From Phytophthora hibernalis (taxonomy: Eukaryota; Oomycota; Peronosporomycetes; Peronosporales; Peronosporaceae): 64,000 nt of DNA. Shown here one piece after another: positions 11,134 through 21,941 of the stretch. Made by a program: the position numbers and the translations under genes. Every line of letters begins with the position of its first letter. The stretch's first letter is position 1. Under the pieces are notes generated by a model. The model worked only from the letters and a program-made list of their open reading frames with translations, was not told where the DNA came from and made no database searches. Location of the stretch: the NCBI GenBank assembly GCA_012656075.1, contig JAAKBF010000282.1, positions 248,001 through 312,000 of the forward strand, given 5' to 3'.

Positions 11134-12474
11134 TAAAGTTTCAACGCAGCTTCATTCCCTCGTTGTACCCAGGCTTCGACGAGTCGCCCACACCAAGGAT
11201 GTCGCCGAGGCCGTTCGTCTCGATCAGATCGGAGAAATCGCGGAAGTACTTCAGTACTCGCGCATCGATATCATCTTCGTGCATATCGACATTTAAGTGA
11301 GTTTTGAAGAGCGAGTCCAGGTCCGGGACCTGGGCGTTCTTCAAGCTCTGTACGCGTTGGTTGATCATAGCCCTCAACTCACTGTGTATAACGTCGTTGA
11401 CAGGTTTCTGTAGCTCGTACAGGTACAATACTTATGGGAACTTGGGTTCGAGGGCCAACTTGATTGACAGCATCGCCACCTCAGGGCGCTCACCGCTTTC
11501 GACGCATCGCCACCTCAGGGCGCTCACCGCTTTCGACGCAGCGCTGGAGGATGCATTTTCGTACTGCTCCCGTTTCTTCATCCACATGACTAGCGCATCT
11601 TGACCACACCCCTCCAACTTCGGAGGGTTAACTCGACGACAGGTTGATGAGCCGGTGTTCAAATGACGTCGCTGTCCCTTTCGTACTGGGTCGAGTTCAG
11701 CATGATTGGCTGGTCCACAAGGACTAAAGCTAACTTTGTGATGTATTGCGCTTGAACTACTACTTGCTTGATTGAACGTAAATGCAAAAGTAAAATTGAC
11801 TAGTTAGGTCGAAATGAATGCTTCCTATGCTGCCAAGGCGACTCGCCTGCAAAGGCTCCCATCCTTCTTGGAGGATTGCTTGTCTACGCTTCCTTCAATG
11901 CTACAAGCGATGCGGTTGCAGTTGTAATGCACCCTTACACTAAAACGCTGCAGCAGCACGCGTCACAGCTTGCAGTACTTTATTCACGCGTACTTGATAG
12001 TGTGTGTCATTCATAGCACACGTGCACGCCGTCCATGCAGCGGAGCCCTGGCAGATCCCCACACCCAGGCGTTAGTGCACAGCCTTGTAATACTCTTATC
12101 CCAATTTTACAAATAATAATAAAGAACCGAAAAAAATGGGTACTGGGTAATTCATAATTCGAGGCTCAACAGATTCACACAAGACTCACGTCTTTCCAAT
12201 GGTGTATTTTTGGTATTTGGCGCGAACAGGTAAAGCATCATCAATATCATCGTACCAGGCCGACACACCCCACGTCCAGCAGCACAACCAATCCAGCGTT
12301 TTGATCGCAGAAGGGTAGTACGAATTTCTGGGTTTTTAACCAACAAAGTAATGGTATCGAGCATGAAAATCTCTTCTTTGTTAGGTGCCTGAAGCTCCAG
12401 CATTTTGGCCTGCGTTTCAGCAATTTTCATCTGCAGCTTACTAGCTCCCTCCGAGATATAATACACGGCCAACA
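11134..12474 (-). mobile_element. Gypsy-3 copy A: 5' end and gag start only
   Basis: This segment matches 31976-33066 plus 38338-38550 with few differences, apart from a 34-bp tandem duplication here. On the minus strand it starts with TGTTGGCCGTG at 12474, a likely LTR start, runs through a leader and ends inside a gag-like frame (11662-11141: DALVMWMKKREQYENASSSA, LDSLFKTHLNVDMHEDDIDA, YFRDFSDLIETNGLGDILGV). It is truncated at about 11134 against LINE sequence. At 12262-12266 (GACAC) it preserves the unoccupied target into which a Copia element is inserted in copy B. The LTR end could not be fixed, so LTR and leader are not separated. Confidence 0.7.
11471..11538. repeat. 34-bp tandem duplication
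   Basis: The unit CATCGCCACCTCAGGGCGCT and following bases occurs at 11471-11504 and again at 11505-11538. Copy B has one unit (about 32309-32342). The extra 34 bp shift the gag frame of copy A, so the duplication happened after the two copies separated and inactivated this one. Confidence 0.88.
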
Positions 12475-12475
12475 A
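12152..12475 (-). other. Unrecognised open frame in the gypsy-3 5' region
   Basis: A 107-codon frame (SEGASKLQMKIAETQAKMLE, then APNKEEIFMLDTITLLVKNP) lies inside the presumed LTR/leader of gypsy-3. Its start is TTG, so translation as drawn is doubtful. Copy B carries the same DNA but is cut by the Copia insertion. The helical, protein-like composition is notable for a leader region. No family recognised. Confidence 0.22.
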
Positions 12476-12570
12476 GAGGCGGTGGCTGGTGCTCGGTCCA
12501 TGTTGGCTGGGATGCAGGTAAGAATAAGAATATCATATTTCTTAATATGGTTTTACTCATGTGAGGTGGG

Positions 12571-12591
12571 CAGGGGTTGATAGTCATTTGA
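12571..12591 (+). repeat. Left terminal inverted repeat of element 2
   Basis: Reads CAGGGGTTGATAGTCATTTG; its inverse partner ends at 20097 with three mismatches over 21 bases. A third instance, CAGGGATTGAGTCAAATG, begins copy B at 38564. The eight bases outside (GAGGTGGG left, GAGGTTTA right) agree in the first five only. Confidence 0.6.
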
Positions 12592-13478
12592 TTTTGGATG
12601 ATTAAATATTCATATTGCTTTCAGAATCGACGAATATTCATATTCATTCGTTTAAGTTCGATTGAATGAATATTATTTTTGAACGTATTAATACCCGCAT
12701 TCAATCGTACTTAGTGCGTTTCAGTCGAGCATTAAACAGAATGTGGACGGTTCGTAAACCGGTCCATGTTGGACCGGGTCGGCGAACCAGGGTTTCCGTC
12801 TCGAGACGAAATCTGGCAATCGAGAACCTCCTCAGAAAACAGCACAGAGCGTTCAAGAGCAAGCAGTGCGGAGCTGTCAAGGAGCCAGGCTCGACAGAAG
12901 TTTTTACTGACGCGCCAACCCAACCCGAATGGGGCTGTCACGCGCTCGGATGAGCTTCGGGGCTACGTCGTGCGGCTCAAATTCCCTCAAGAACTGGATG
13001 CTGCATCGTGGGACGGGCCCATATACGCCAATCTCGAGGAGCCACGACGCATTCGTCCCGGCTTCGATAGCCCTTCCGTCGTGTACAACTCGGTTTAGCG
13101 ACCAGGGTAGTTGTATACACTGATTCACCACACCCACGAGCATGATGATGCTCGGGACCGTCGCGGAGACGCTCCAGACCCGGATGACTCAGTGGTCATC
13201 CCAAACGGCCGCCTCACCCTACCCTTAGAGGACCTGTCCGCAGAGTTGCGCGACCGCCCGCCTCTGGTGCTGTACAGGTTTGTGCGATTTAAAACCTGAT
13301 TCATTCTCGCTGGCGACGGAAGTGCAGCTCTTGAGTTTGTTGAGGCGTCGCTGGACGTATATTTGGTCGGTCTTATCTACCTTGCGCATGGCAAACGTTT
13401 TCCACGGCCTCCGGTGCTAGCTTAAGATTAACAGCCGACTACATTTGCGTCGTTTCGGTTCGTCAACCAGCGACAGCT

Positions 13479-15777
13479 TTGCAGATCAACGTGGTTCTTC
13501 CTCGTAATGCGGCTTGGGAGTCGCAGATTTCTCGCGACGAGTATGCAGTTGGCTGGTGCCATGGCGTCACGGTATCGTGCAGCCCCAATCGACGTACATC
13601 TCGTTTTCTATCACGTTGGGCGGAACTGGATGTGACTACGCTAGAGGATAGCGATTTACAAAGACAACTTCGTGATATATTTGTCCCTGCGGGCTCAGAC
13701 ACTACTGTGGACTTCGGCATAGAGCCAATTTCGATCATTACCGAGTTCAGTTGGATCATCAATGTTACGCCACTTGCTTACGTTCGGAAGTTGATAGGAC
13801 CAAGAATCCCTATTCAGTGTCGACTGGATGATGACGAAGACAGTGATCCCGACTACCCTGCCGATGTACTGGCAGTTGGCTTCTCGCGTGGACGGCCGTT
13901 GCCTCGCGGCATTCCGCCAATTGGGTGCCACGCATCGCCGCCTCAACTTGCACCACCTGTATCATCTTTCTGGCTACCGCGCAGTTCCCGGAGGGCCTTG
14001 CTGGTAGTGAACGTGACACTCGTTTGGACCCAGTGAGCGTTGGCGATGTGACGCAGAACAGGACTACCGCGGCCGGCGAACCACCGGCGTTGTCGCCGGT
14101 GGCTTACGAGAGCAATCCGGGCGGTGGTGCATCGAGCACACATGTTGCTCATGTCGGTCCCATGCCGAGCAACACTGAGACTATGGCAGTACTTCTAGCG
14201 ATGGCACAATCAACCCAGAAGCTTGTTGATTCTACTCAGCGGTGGATTCAACATCAAATTGATCGACCAGCGCCTATACTACAATCGGTGGACCAGGCCC
14301 ATGTTCCGTCGAGGGCGACTGCGCCCCCACCAGCATTTGGCCGTGATCATTTGGCAGACCACGCGGACGGGCAGGCGTATCGCTCTCGTGAACGACAGCA
14401 CCGGCAACGCAGCGGACGCAGTCAAGGTCCAGTCCAACGCTGGAACCCACGGTACCCCAGCTGCAGTTGATTGCGGGACCAAGGCCGCTCTCGAAGTCGG
14501 GAGCGTACCACGCATTCCGCTGAGGACGGGCAACCCTCCCGGTGTCACATCCAAGGTTCTTAGGGCCAAGATCGTCTCAGCGACTAGATGAATTTGATAA
14601 TCGAAATGAAGCGCCTTGTACCCCACAACGCGGGTGTGGACGCGACGACTACGACAGCGCACGGGTACACTCCAGTGACAAATATGCGGTGCCGAGGCAC
14701 GGTGTATTCGGATCACCCCACTCGGAGTGGGAAATTGGGACGCACAGGCGCCAGCAACCGACAGCATCAAACCACCCGAGATACGGCGACCATACTCCAG
14801 CAGGCAACCACGGTCACATCTCCCACTCGCGTGGCAGCCACCGGGGCGGCCTCGACCGCGATCGAGCAACGCTCCAGCAAACTATCGACGAACTTCGGGG
14901 TGGAGCCACGACATTTCGACCTTCGGCGGCTGAGCTGGAAGTGCACCATACGGCCCGCGTCGGTCCAAGACCACGAGGTAAGGAAGTAGATGCCGATTTG
15001 ACTCGTTTTTGGCGGATGCCACTGTTGGATCACGTTTCGGATGTTCAGCACCAGGAATCGCTACGTAACCGGTACCGCGTCACGAAATTGACAGCCAAAA
15101 TGATATTCGCGGAGAATTTTGGGACGCGTCCACTTGATCATTTTCTCCCGCCTCTTGCGCAGAGCGGAGGGCGCCGTTCGGTGACGCACGATTCAGCTAC
15201 CTAAGGAGCCGGTGACACGGTCCAGACATCCCATTGTTTCGATAACTGGCGCTTTCGAGGATTCACGAAGCTGCAGTGGAATGGTATCCTCGGCCGGTTG
15301 CCGAGGTGTTCCACATCGTTAATGGGGACTCATTGACAGATTCGTTGAACCACACACCAGAAGAATTGGTGTATGCTACAATCAATCTGTTTTCACGCGG
15401 TTGTTTCAGGCTATCCGCGAGAATCGTCATTAGTCTTCTCTCGCCTCAGAGGATCGGTCGATATTTCTTCTGATTACATCCGATTAGTTCGCCACATGAT
15501 CAACAATGTTCTCGTGGTTACATGGGCTCACCAGCAAAACCAAGGCCGCCACCGTAACACCGATCACCGTGCACGATCGGGCGCCTCCAGTGGCCCACAG
15601 CAGCAGACTCAATCTACATTACCGCCAGCTGTCCTGACCCAGGTTCCTCGGCAGAACGGAAAATCGACATGCTTGCGTTTCCAGACGAAGAAAGGCTGTG
15701 ATTTCCCGGTGTGCAAGCATGCTCAGTTTCTGAAAACCAAGCTTGGCGATCTCAGGGAAGGACACCCAAACACTTAG
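13479..15777 (+). pseudogene. Gag-like region of element 2
   Basis: Frames 13479-14036, 13925-14470, 14542-15204 and 15373-15777 form one decayed coding region. The first is acidic in the middle (CRLDDDEDSDPDYPADVLAV). The second carries a helical block (TETMAVLLAMAQSTQKLVDS). The third ends in FWRMPLLDHVSDVQHQESLR. The last has CLRFQTKKGCDFPVCKHAQ, a C-x8-C-x4-C-x-H cluster that looks like a CCCH zinc finger and could bind nucleic acid as a nucleocapsid. A zinc-binding Gag before RT fits DIRS elements. Multiple frameshifts; starts are not real ATG starts in most frames. Confidence 0.5.
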
Positions 15778-16483
15778 GTCTGATGTCACGGAGGCGTCTC
15801 CCAGCTAATTGATTTGAATTCCACATTGAGTTCAGCTGCTGACACGCCTCGTCTTAGATTTGACCAACCTGCGTTGGTTGATCTCCGTCCCTCTCACCCA
15901 CCTGCCACAGCGGTCGATTCCTCATCTCTGATTATGCCATTTGACGGCGGATCCCGGCATCCCCGCCATCAGCTCGCATGCATGCTGTGTGTGGTCATCA
16001 AAAAACATGCTATGGTGGGCAGCCAGTGCCGCTCATCCTGGTGGACTCATGGGACTTCCATAGATGTATATCCACCACCGCCAGACCCTATTCGAATTAT
16101 AGGCGGCTCGGCTGTGATCCTGAGCTTGTCATTGGCTTCGTACCGGAGCCGATCCCCAAATCTGACGCCATTAATCCAAGCAATTCGCAGACTCCTGTTC
16201 AGCCTGTGTCAAGTAGAGATGGTGGCGGCGCCCAGAGCATTCATCGTTGCGGCTGATGGATTGTGTAATTGGATCATGGATCATGCCATCGACAAGGACG
16301 CACACATGTCTGCGGAAACCGTGCCATGGCCCCTTCAGTCGAGTCTGTCGCTCGATCCTATCTCACTTGGATGCCTTCCATTATTGTTACCACAGGATGA
16401 CTTTGAATTTTTTCGTTGGCGAACTTGCTGGTCCATGGTAATGACCGACTTCAAGCGCATCCAGCACCTGACACTTCGTCGTT
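15778..16483 (+). other. Decayed coding region between gag-like part and RT of element 2
   Basis: Two open frames overlap here (15814-16560 and 15978-16256). The second reads GHQKTCYGGQPVPLILVDSW, which looks coding, and the first contains LSLASYRSRSPNL. I recognise no domain. It probably belongs to the RT-containing polyprotein, before the conserved fingers. Confidence 0.3.
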
Positions 16484-18380
16484 TTGTGGACCAGTCCGTC
16501 GATTCGGCGCAGTGCCCCTTCACTTACTCCGGTACATTCAATCGACACTGCAGCTCGTGACGAGGTTTCCACATTTGAAACAACAGTTTCTCGCGAATGC
16601 CTGGTGCATGGGTTAGTGCGATGTGTGCCGTTGGGTGTCTTTCGAACATTTCAAGCGTTGGCAGCAATGCACAAGATTGACTTTCCGATGGATCAAATTT
16701 TCCTGAAACCTATGGGTGCGCGTTTCGACATCCCGACCGCAGATGTCCAGTTACTGTTATCCATTGTCACGCTGCCTGGGATCGGAATCTCAGGGGCCCT
16801 GCAAATGTTTCGAGGGCAAACCTCACAGGACCAGCGTCCAAACAAGGCCCTGCGGCCGGACCTCTACAAGCGCCACGTGGCTTCGTATCCGGACTTACCA
16901 CTCTTATGCAGTATAGCTACACGCGGCGTTGTTCCACAGTGGAAGACGTGCTGGTCCAGGGCTGGTGTGCGACCGCTACTAGCGAATTACCTCTCTGCTG
17001 TTGAGGGCGCGAGCGTTGTCACACATCGCCTTTTACATGATTACTACCGCGGGAGGTATATCATTGCGGGCACAGATGTTTTGTCGCGGGAGCCAGAGTT
17101 CCAGTCCGGTGCATTTGCACTAGTGCCGAAGAATGACGCCCCGCTTACTGAAGACGGGCACACCATCCATGATCTATCCGCGCCTTGCGGCAGTTCTATC
17201 AACGATGCTACTGACACGGACTTGACACCAGATGCTCGGTGGGATTTGTACTCCAGCATTTCCAAACGAATCATCGCTTTACGTCGGCGCTACCAAGTTG
17301 CGCAATTTACGCTCTCCGGGCGGATATACCGAAGCATTTCATCACGTGTCGATGCACTCGCGCCATACTCCCGCCGTTGGGGGAACCATTCCACAATCGC
17401 GTGTCGGAATAGTATCGTGGATGGCAGTTTTCGGGTGGGCAGCTTCACCCGGTTTCTTTGCAGTCATGGGCAAGGCAGCTCGCCACTACCAACGCACAGG
17501 CGTATCTCATGTTCTTGGGTACCCTCAGCCTTGCTGGATATTTCAGTGGGTCGAGGATATCGTTATCATCGAGGTCAACATCGGGGACAGACTCCTACGC
17601 GCAGAGCGCCATCTCAGAGACGCTATCAAGTTGGTATTTGGATCGGAAGGCTGGCACATCGGAAAGTTCAAGACCTGCTCCAGGTGTTTCCACGCCATGG
17701 GTATCGACTGGAATATTCCTGATGCCACCGTCACAATTCCCGGGAGAAAGATCATCAAAACGAAGCGCGTCGTCGCGGAGACACTGGATCTGAGCTTCAT
17801 ACCACAAAAGCGGCTCGATAGTCTCGTGGGGGTACTCAGACACATCATAGTGTTTGAAATGGTATTGAAGCGTAACGTTTATTCCGACGGCCAAGCCGTT
17901 TATACAACGGCTCGTGGGGTACAACTTGGGACCAAACAGTCTGGGGCGACCGGAACATCCATGACAGAAACGTTGCGTCGCGACCTAGAGTGGTGGAATC
18001 AGCTTGTTTTCGAGAATGAATTTGCGGGGGTACCGATGACGCTATTCGACACGGAGCCACTTGAGTCGGACGGGTGGATCATTCTGAGCGACCAGACGTC
18101 TATTACAATTCGCGGCCTGACGCCGGCAAGGACCAAACGATATGAATTCGACAGACCGATCGGAGCAACGCAAATCGCCTGTGCTGTGCTTCAAACCGTA
18201 AACGAATGGATTCCGAGCAATATGGTTCAGGTCACATGGAGCCACATAAGGTTGTATTTCCTCACACGGTGGGAAGTCAAGCTCATCAACACGATGTATT
18301 GCAAGTCCCCTCACGGGCAACATCACTTACGGGCACAGGCCCTAGCGCAAGCCTCAAGAAGATCAAACTCACCGCGATGA
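16484..18380 (+). pseudogene. Reverse transcriptase/RNase H of element 2
   Basis: Two overlapping frames carry the domain. 16484-17722 has QDQRPNKALRPDLYKRHVAS, EFQSGAFALVPKNDAPLTED and DGHTIHDLSAPCGSSIND, close in layout to element 1. From about 17300 the other frame (17232-18380) continues: GGYTEAFHHV, FGWAASPGFFAVMGKAARHY (motif B) and IFQWVEDIVIIEV. Motif C is normally V/C-D-D; here the first aspartate is glutamate (VED), which should cripple polymerisation. The RNase H side includes ESDGWIILSDQTSITIRG. One frameshift near 17310 and the altered active site mark it as dead. Confidence 0.74.
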
Positions 18381-18450
18381 AAGTCCTTTGGCAACAAACC
18401 GAAACGCGTCCTTGTGACGTGCATGATTCGACATACCTGTGTGATGATGT

Positions 18451-19244
18451 ATGTATGCAGACAGGCTTAGCACGATCGCAGAAGCCACCATGCGTCTCAA
18501 GCGAGCAGCAATTAACGACTCGTCCTTGCGTACATACGCAAAGAAGTTCCGTCACTGGACGGACTTCTGTGAAGAATTCGGACTTCTAATATGGATCGAT
18601 GATCTCCCCAAGCGAGACAGGCGAGAATTGTAGGTCTGTTTGCAGGCCTCTGTGCTCTCAAAGAGCACAACGCCCAGGGTCACGGAAACAAATTCCAGAC
18701 ATTTGAAGGCAAGATGGCTGCATTGGCCTTTGGCCACCGGAGCGTGCGGAACGCCAGGCTCAATTAAAAGAGTCCGGAGTTTGAGCTAGTTGCTCAGGGC
18801 TATAAGAGAACCAATAGCAACGTGGACAGGAAGCATCCAATCACCGCGCCCATGCTGCATGAAATGCATCGGGTGCTACAAACACAGCAAACGACGGCTA
18901 TCAAAAGACATTCAGAGTTACTCTGGGGTCAATCGTTCTCGCCTTCATCTTTCTAGACCGAAGTTCCGAGCTGGGGTCCGGTGTCAACCGACGCGTACGC
19001 AGAAGGCTCAACACATTGTGTCAAGGCAAATGATGTGATACTACGGAACCGAGACGAGAAAACCGAGTTAGTGATATGCCTCATGGGAAGGTGGGCGAGC
19101 TGGTGCTTTCTGGTGTACACCCGGCTGCGCCCGGGAATGCTGCGCGATATAGCAGAGTACATGATTAGAGCTTCCACTTGGACTACAATGAGCAAGACAC
19201 ACATCCAAGCATTGCTAACTAATCAAGCCCTTGCCCCACCCTAG
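18451..19244 (+). pseudogene. Tyrosine recombinase of element 2, core-deleted
   Basis: The N-terminal DNA-binding part reads LKRAAINDSSLRTYAKKFRH (18490-18550). After a stop at 18631 come FGHRSVRNARLN, NSNVDRKHPITAPMLHEMHR and, in a third frame, STHCVKANDVILRNRDEKTE. This joins directly to LVICLMGRWASWCFLVYTRL, which holds the tryptophan box and the presumed nucleophilic tyrosine. The segment that should hold the H-x-x-R box (as STHSVRVGGA in element 1) is absent. Copy B at 48386-48702 has exactly the same join. The enzyme cannot be catalytic even if read through. Confidence 0.76.
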
Positions 19245-20097
19245 CCAAGCTTGATGTTGAAGATAAAGGAAACCGGTCTCTTCCCTCAATTTAAGGTAGA
19301 ATTGGAAATATTTTTCAAAACCTTTTAGGTCACAGGAGTCGCGTGAACGGTGTACGTTGTTTGTCCGTAAGAACCCGCCATTTATTCATACTGCGGCGGT
19401 GACCGGAAAGACAATGTATTCTAGTGTTTCAAAAGTAATAGGCTTAAATCAGGTATGTCGTACTTATCAACCAAATATGTACGCTGATGGTTGTTTCGGA
19501 GGAGCTAAATCCATCCTCATCCTGCTGACAACTGTACCTATATGCGTAGCGGCAGCTGTGCGTTGGGTAGTTGCACCTAACAGAATTTCGTGATCGCCTT
19601 TTCCTCTTGTCTTAATTTCTGAGTTCGTTTACCGTTTGGCGCAGATTCACTGCAAAAAGTTGTTCAAACAAAGCAAGAAATGAAAACAGCACTCATGCAC
19701 TACTGAGGGGAATAACGATAGGATATAAAATCTTACTTAGCGGGTAGTCGCACTTCATTTCGAACACCATTGCTGCACAAACGATACATTTTGACTCCTC
19801 CATGACATCGAGCTCTAGGACTCGAGCACATTTCATCGCTGCGGCTTCTTCTTCTAAAATAAGTGGAAGCAGCAGCGGAAACGACCAATGGACAGGAACT
19901 ATAAAGTAAACGTTGCTTGAGGCTTGAGGCCTGAAACGTGCAGTTTGTGATTTGTATTCAAATATATTAAAATGACCTCCGCCCGTCGACCTCATTCGAG
20001 TTGTTATATTAATATGAGCGAACCAGATCAAATATGAATATTAATATTCATTCGAATATTCGAAAATATTAATATGTCATTTGACTATCAATCCCTG
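19245..20097. other. 3' tail of element 2 with a conserved opposite-strand frame
   Basis: This stretch is repeated, inverted, at 38564-39096 plus 48016-48385. On the minus strand 20031-19693 is open for 112 codons (TARFRPQASSNVYFIVPVHW, LILEEEAAAMKCARVLELDV, ESKCIVCAAMVFEMKCDYPL). The same reading survives in copy B from 38681 with mostly conservative changes and one stop. I do not recognise the family. The remainder is AT-rich and ends in the inverted repeat at 20097. Confidence 0.45.
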
Positions 20098-20118
20098 GAG
20101 GTTTAAAATGCTGGTGGT

Positions 20119-20310
20119 GTGTGTGTACTGGAAGTCCCTTGTGCAGACATATTCACCTGCCTAAAGAGTGGTGAGCGGTACCAAGTGCTCCTGAATGTCA
20201 AAAGTGACATGATCACTCGAGGCTGCCAGTATGTGGTGGCTCGCAGTCAGCATCTGGATCTGATGAAGCCTCAACTCATGGCACTTAGAATATGCAAAAC
20301 GCACAGATAA
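20119..20310 (+). pseudogene. Fragment of a bZIP/START-like (M96-type) protein
   Basis: The frame contains SGERYQVLLNVKSDMITRGC followed by VVARSQHLDLMKPQLMALRI. This parallels the second exon of the gene at 21942-23100 (KRRQLLVNMKDDKLNSALRY, then ILARSQRLNLLTKN), so both come from the same protein family. The frame uses a non-ATG start and ends after 63 codons with no START domain following. It is probably an exon-sized relic at the edge of the transposon. Confidence 0.4.
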
Positions 20311-20686
20311 ATAATTGTACTGGTCTAGAAAACTGCCGAAATACGGTATTGCAGCTAAAAAATAAATATACTGATTGGAGAAATATGTTTCGGGTTCCTA
20401 GCTCAAAACTGGAGTGGAATTGCAATGACACGCCCACACCAAATTTGCAGTGAAAATTGGAGTCAATTCCCGCTCTTTCTTTGTGAGCATGTATTAATAC
20501 CAGTTGTTACTTCGAAATATGTCGCAGCACCACATCCTTATAGGGGATAGATAATCTGTACAGCTCGTCGTCAATTACTCGATTATGATGAATCATCACG
20601 ATTACGGTCAGCCAGCATGTTATCTTACCAAGCATTGTTTGTCACTTTGGAACTGGACAAGAAATTTAACCTCCAACAAGGACAAC

Positions 20687-21786
20687 ATGGACAGCAGTGC
20701 CCTCCACCCGCCGAACGTCCACACGCTGAGTGACTGTGTGATCGGAAAAGTGGTGGCATCGTCCCTATGGCCAAAATATGGGCTCAATCGCGGCGGAGAT
20801 GACAACGCCTTGAGCTCTTCGGTGACAAGCACTTCAAGTTCAAGACCACAGTATCTCCAACAGCCAGTTAACAGCGTCGTACACGCGGAACACCAAGCAG
20901 CACAGTCGGCACGGTCTACGCGGGCTGCAGATCCTTTCAAGCACAAAGGCATGTTGAACCCAGCTCGTCAGAAGGTTGCTGTCATCGTGGAGGGCCCAGA
21001 CCAGAATGCTGCAAAAATACTGATCGAAATTGAGAAAGCTAAGACGGAACTCCGCCGAAAACGCCGTCGAACAAACATGCAACGATATAGGAAAAAGATG
21101 GAGGGCCGTGCAATCACTTTAGAAGGTGACGTCGGAAAGCTACGAGAAGAAACCCAAACGCTTCAGCTCCAGCACCAGACGCTCTCTTCTGGTGTCCCCA
21201 CAGGAAAGACTGCCTTGTCGGTGGTGGCAGAATACTTTCGTCTGTTCCGCTACGGCTTGAAAGGGTCCACCTAACGAACGACCCCCATGGCAGCACGAAA
21301 GGGAATGCACATGTTTCTAGCGTGCAGCGCGATTTCCTGCATGCAGCGACATCGCCGGATGTGGTGGGCGAGACGGGATTTGGCGTTGAGAGTCTCATCG
21401 AGGACTACCGACGCCTGGCCCTCTACCTGCCAGAATCGGATACTCAACTCGTGCGACTCGATACTGGTCCCGGAGACTCTCTAACCGCCACCACCACAGT
21501 CGGAATCATCATTACAGCAAAAATGCTGCACTTTGCGTTTCCCCATCTCATTCACAATGAAGAACAGAATCAATGGTCACCAATTGCTGCCAAGTTGCTC
21601 GGTCAGCGGTTTGTACTGCGAGGGACGATCCATTTCAAGTGGGACAGTGTAACAAGCCGATTGACACTTGTGCAGTCGAGAGCAGACCTTTTGACTCCGC
21701 TGCTAAATGTTCTGGGCGATTTGGAGACCGTCTCCCGCTTGTTCGACGAAGCACTCATTACTCCAGAGTGCAAATTATCTCTGTAG
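20687..21786 (+). CDS. bZIP-type transcription factor, one predicted 56-bp intron
   Basis: The model joins 20687-21264 and 21321-21786 to give 347 codons from ATG (MDSSALHPPNVHTL) to TAG. The basic region and zipper are at about residues 120-175: KTELRRKRRRTNMQRYRKKM, then LEGDVGKLREETQTLQLQHQ with leucines at heptad spacing. In standard bZIPs an Asn stands eight residues before the Arg of the QRYR-like motif; here that place appears to be Arg, in line with unusual basic regions known in oomycete bZIPs. The C-terminal half (QRDFLHAATSPDVVGETGFG, LGDLETVSRLFDEALITPEC) is shared with the minus-strand copy. The intron has a CTAAC branch-like site and a TTTCTAG acceptor but a poor donor (GTCCAC). 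It should act in the nucleus; targets unknown. Confidence 0.72.
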
Positions 21787-21804
21787 GCAAGCACAGAGGC
21801 CTTT

Positions 21805-21890
21805 TATCCAGTACCTTACCATGTAAAATACCGGATAATGAAAGTGTTGTATTATCCAGTACGTGAAAATATGTTGAAAACCGGATAAAA
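21805..21890. repeat. Duplicated short motif TTATCCAGTAC...CCGGATAA
   Basis: Between two genes, TTATCCAGTAC followed about 20 bases later by ACCGGATAA occurs twice in succession (about 21805-21840 and 21850-21890). The two halves are near-inverted (TTATCC / GGATAA), so each unit could form a small hairpin. It sits about 50 bp upstream of the ATG at 21942. Confidence 0.5.
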
Positions 21891-21941
21891 AGAGTTTAGC
21901 GTCCCACCAAACATTCGTGGTGAAGCTCAATTACTGTTAGA

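Larger units (their letters stand above)
12571..20097 (+). mobile_element. Tyrosine-recombinase retroelement (element 2, copy A)
   Basis: Limits are set by an imperfect inverted repeat: CAGGGGTTGATAGTCATTTGA at 12571 and, inverted, CAGGGATTGATAGTCAAATGA ending at 20097, each followed by AT-rich DNA with repeated GAATATTCATATT. Between them are gag-like frames with a cysteine/histidine cluster (13479-15777), an RT/RNase H region (16484-18380), a deleted tyrosine recombinase (18451-19244) and an 850-bp tail. The gene order matches DIRS-order elements. CAGGG ends and a weak GAGGT match outside both ends would also suit a hAT-type DNA transposon, so the terminal repeat may belong to something else. 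A second copy lies at 38564-64000 in opposite orientation. Confidence 0.6.

Noticed and set aside
12563..20105. Classifying element 2 as a hAT transposon from its CAGGG ends and GAGGT flanks
   Set aside because: Its genes are RT, RNase H and tyrosine recombinase, and the 8-bp flanks agree at five positions only. The inverted ends are reported without a superfamily claim.
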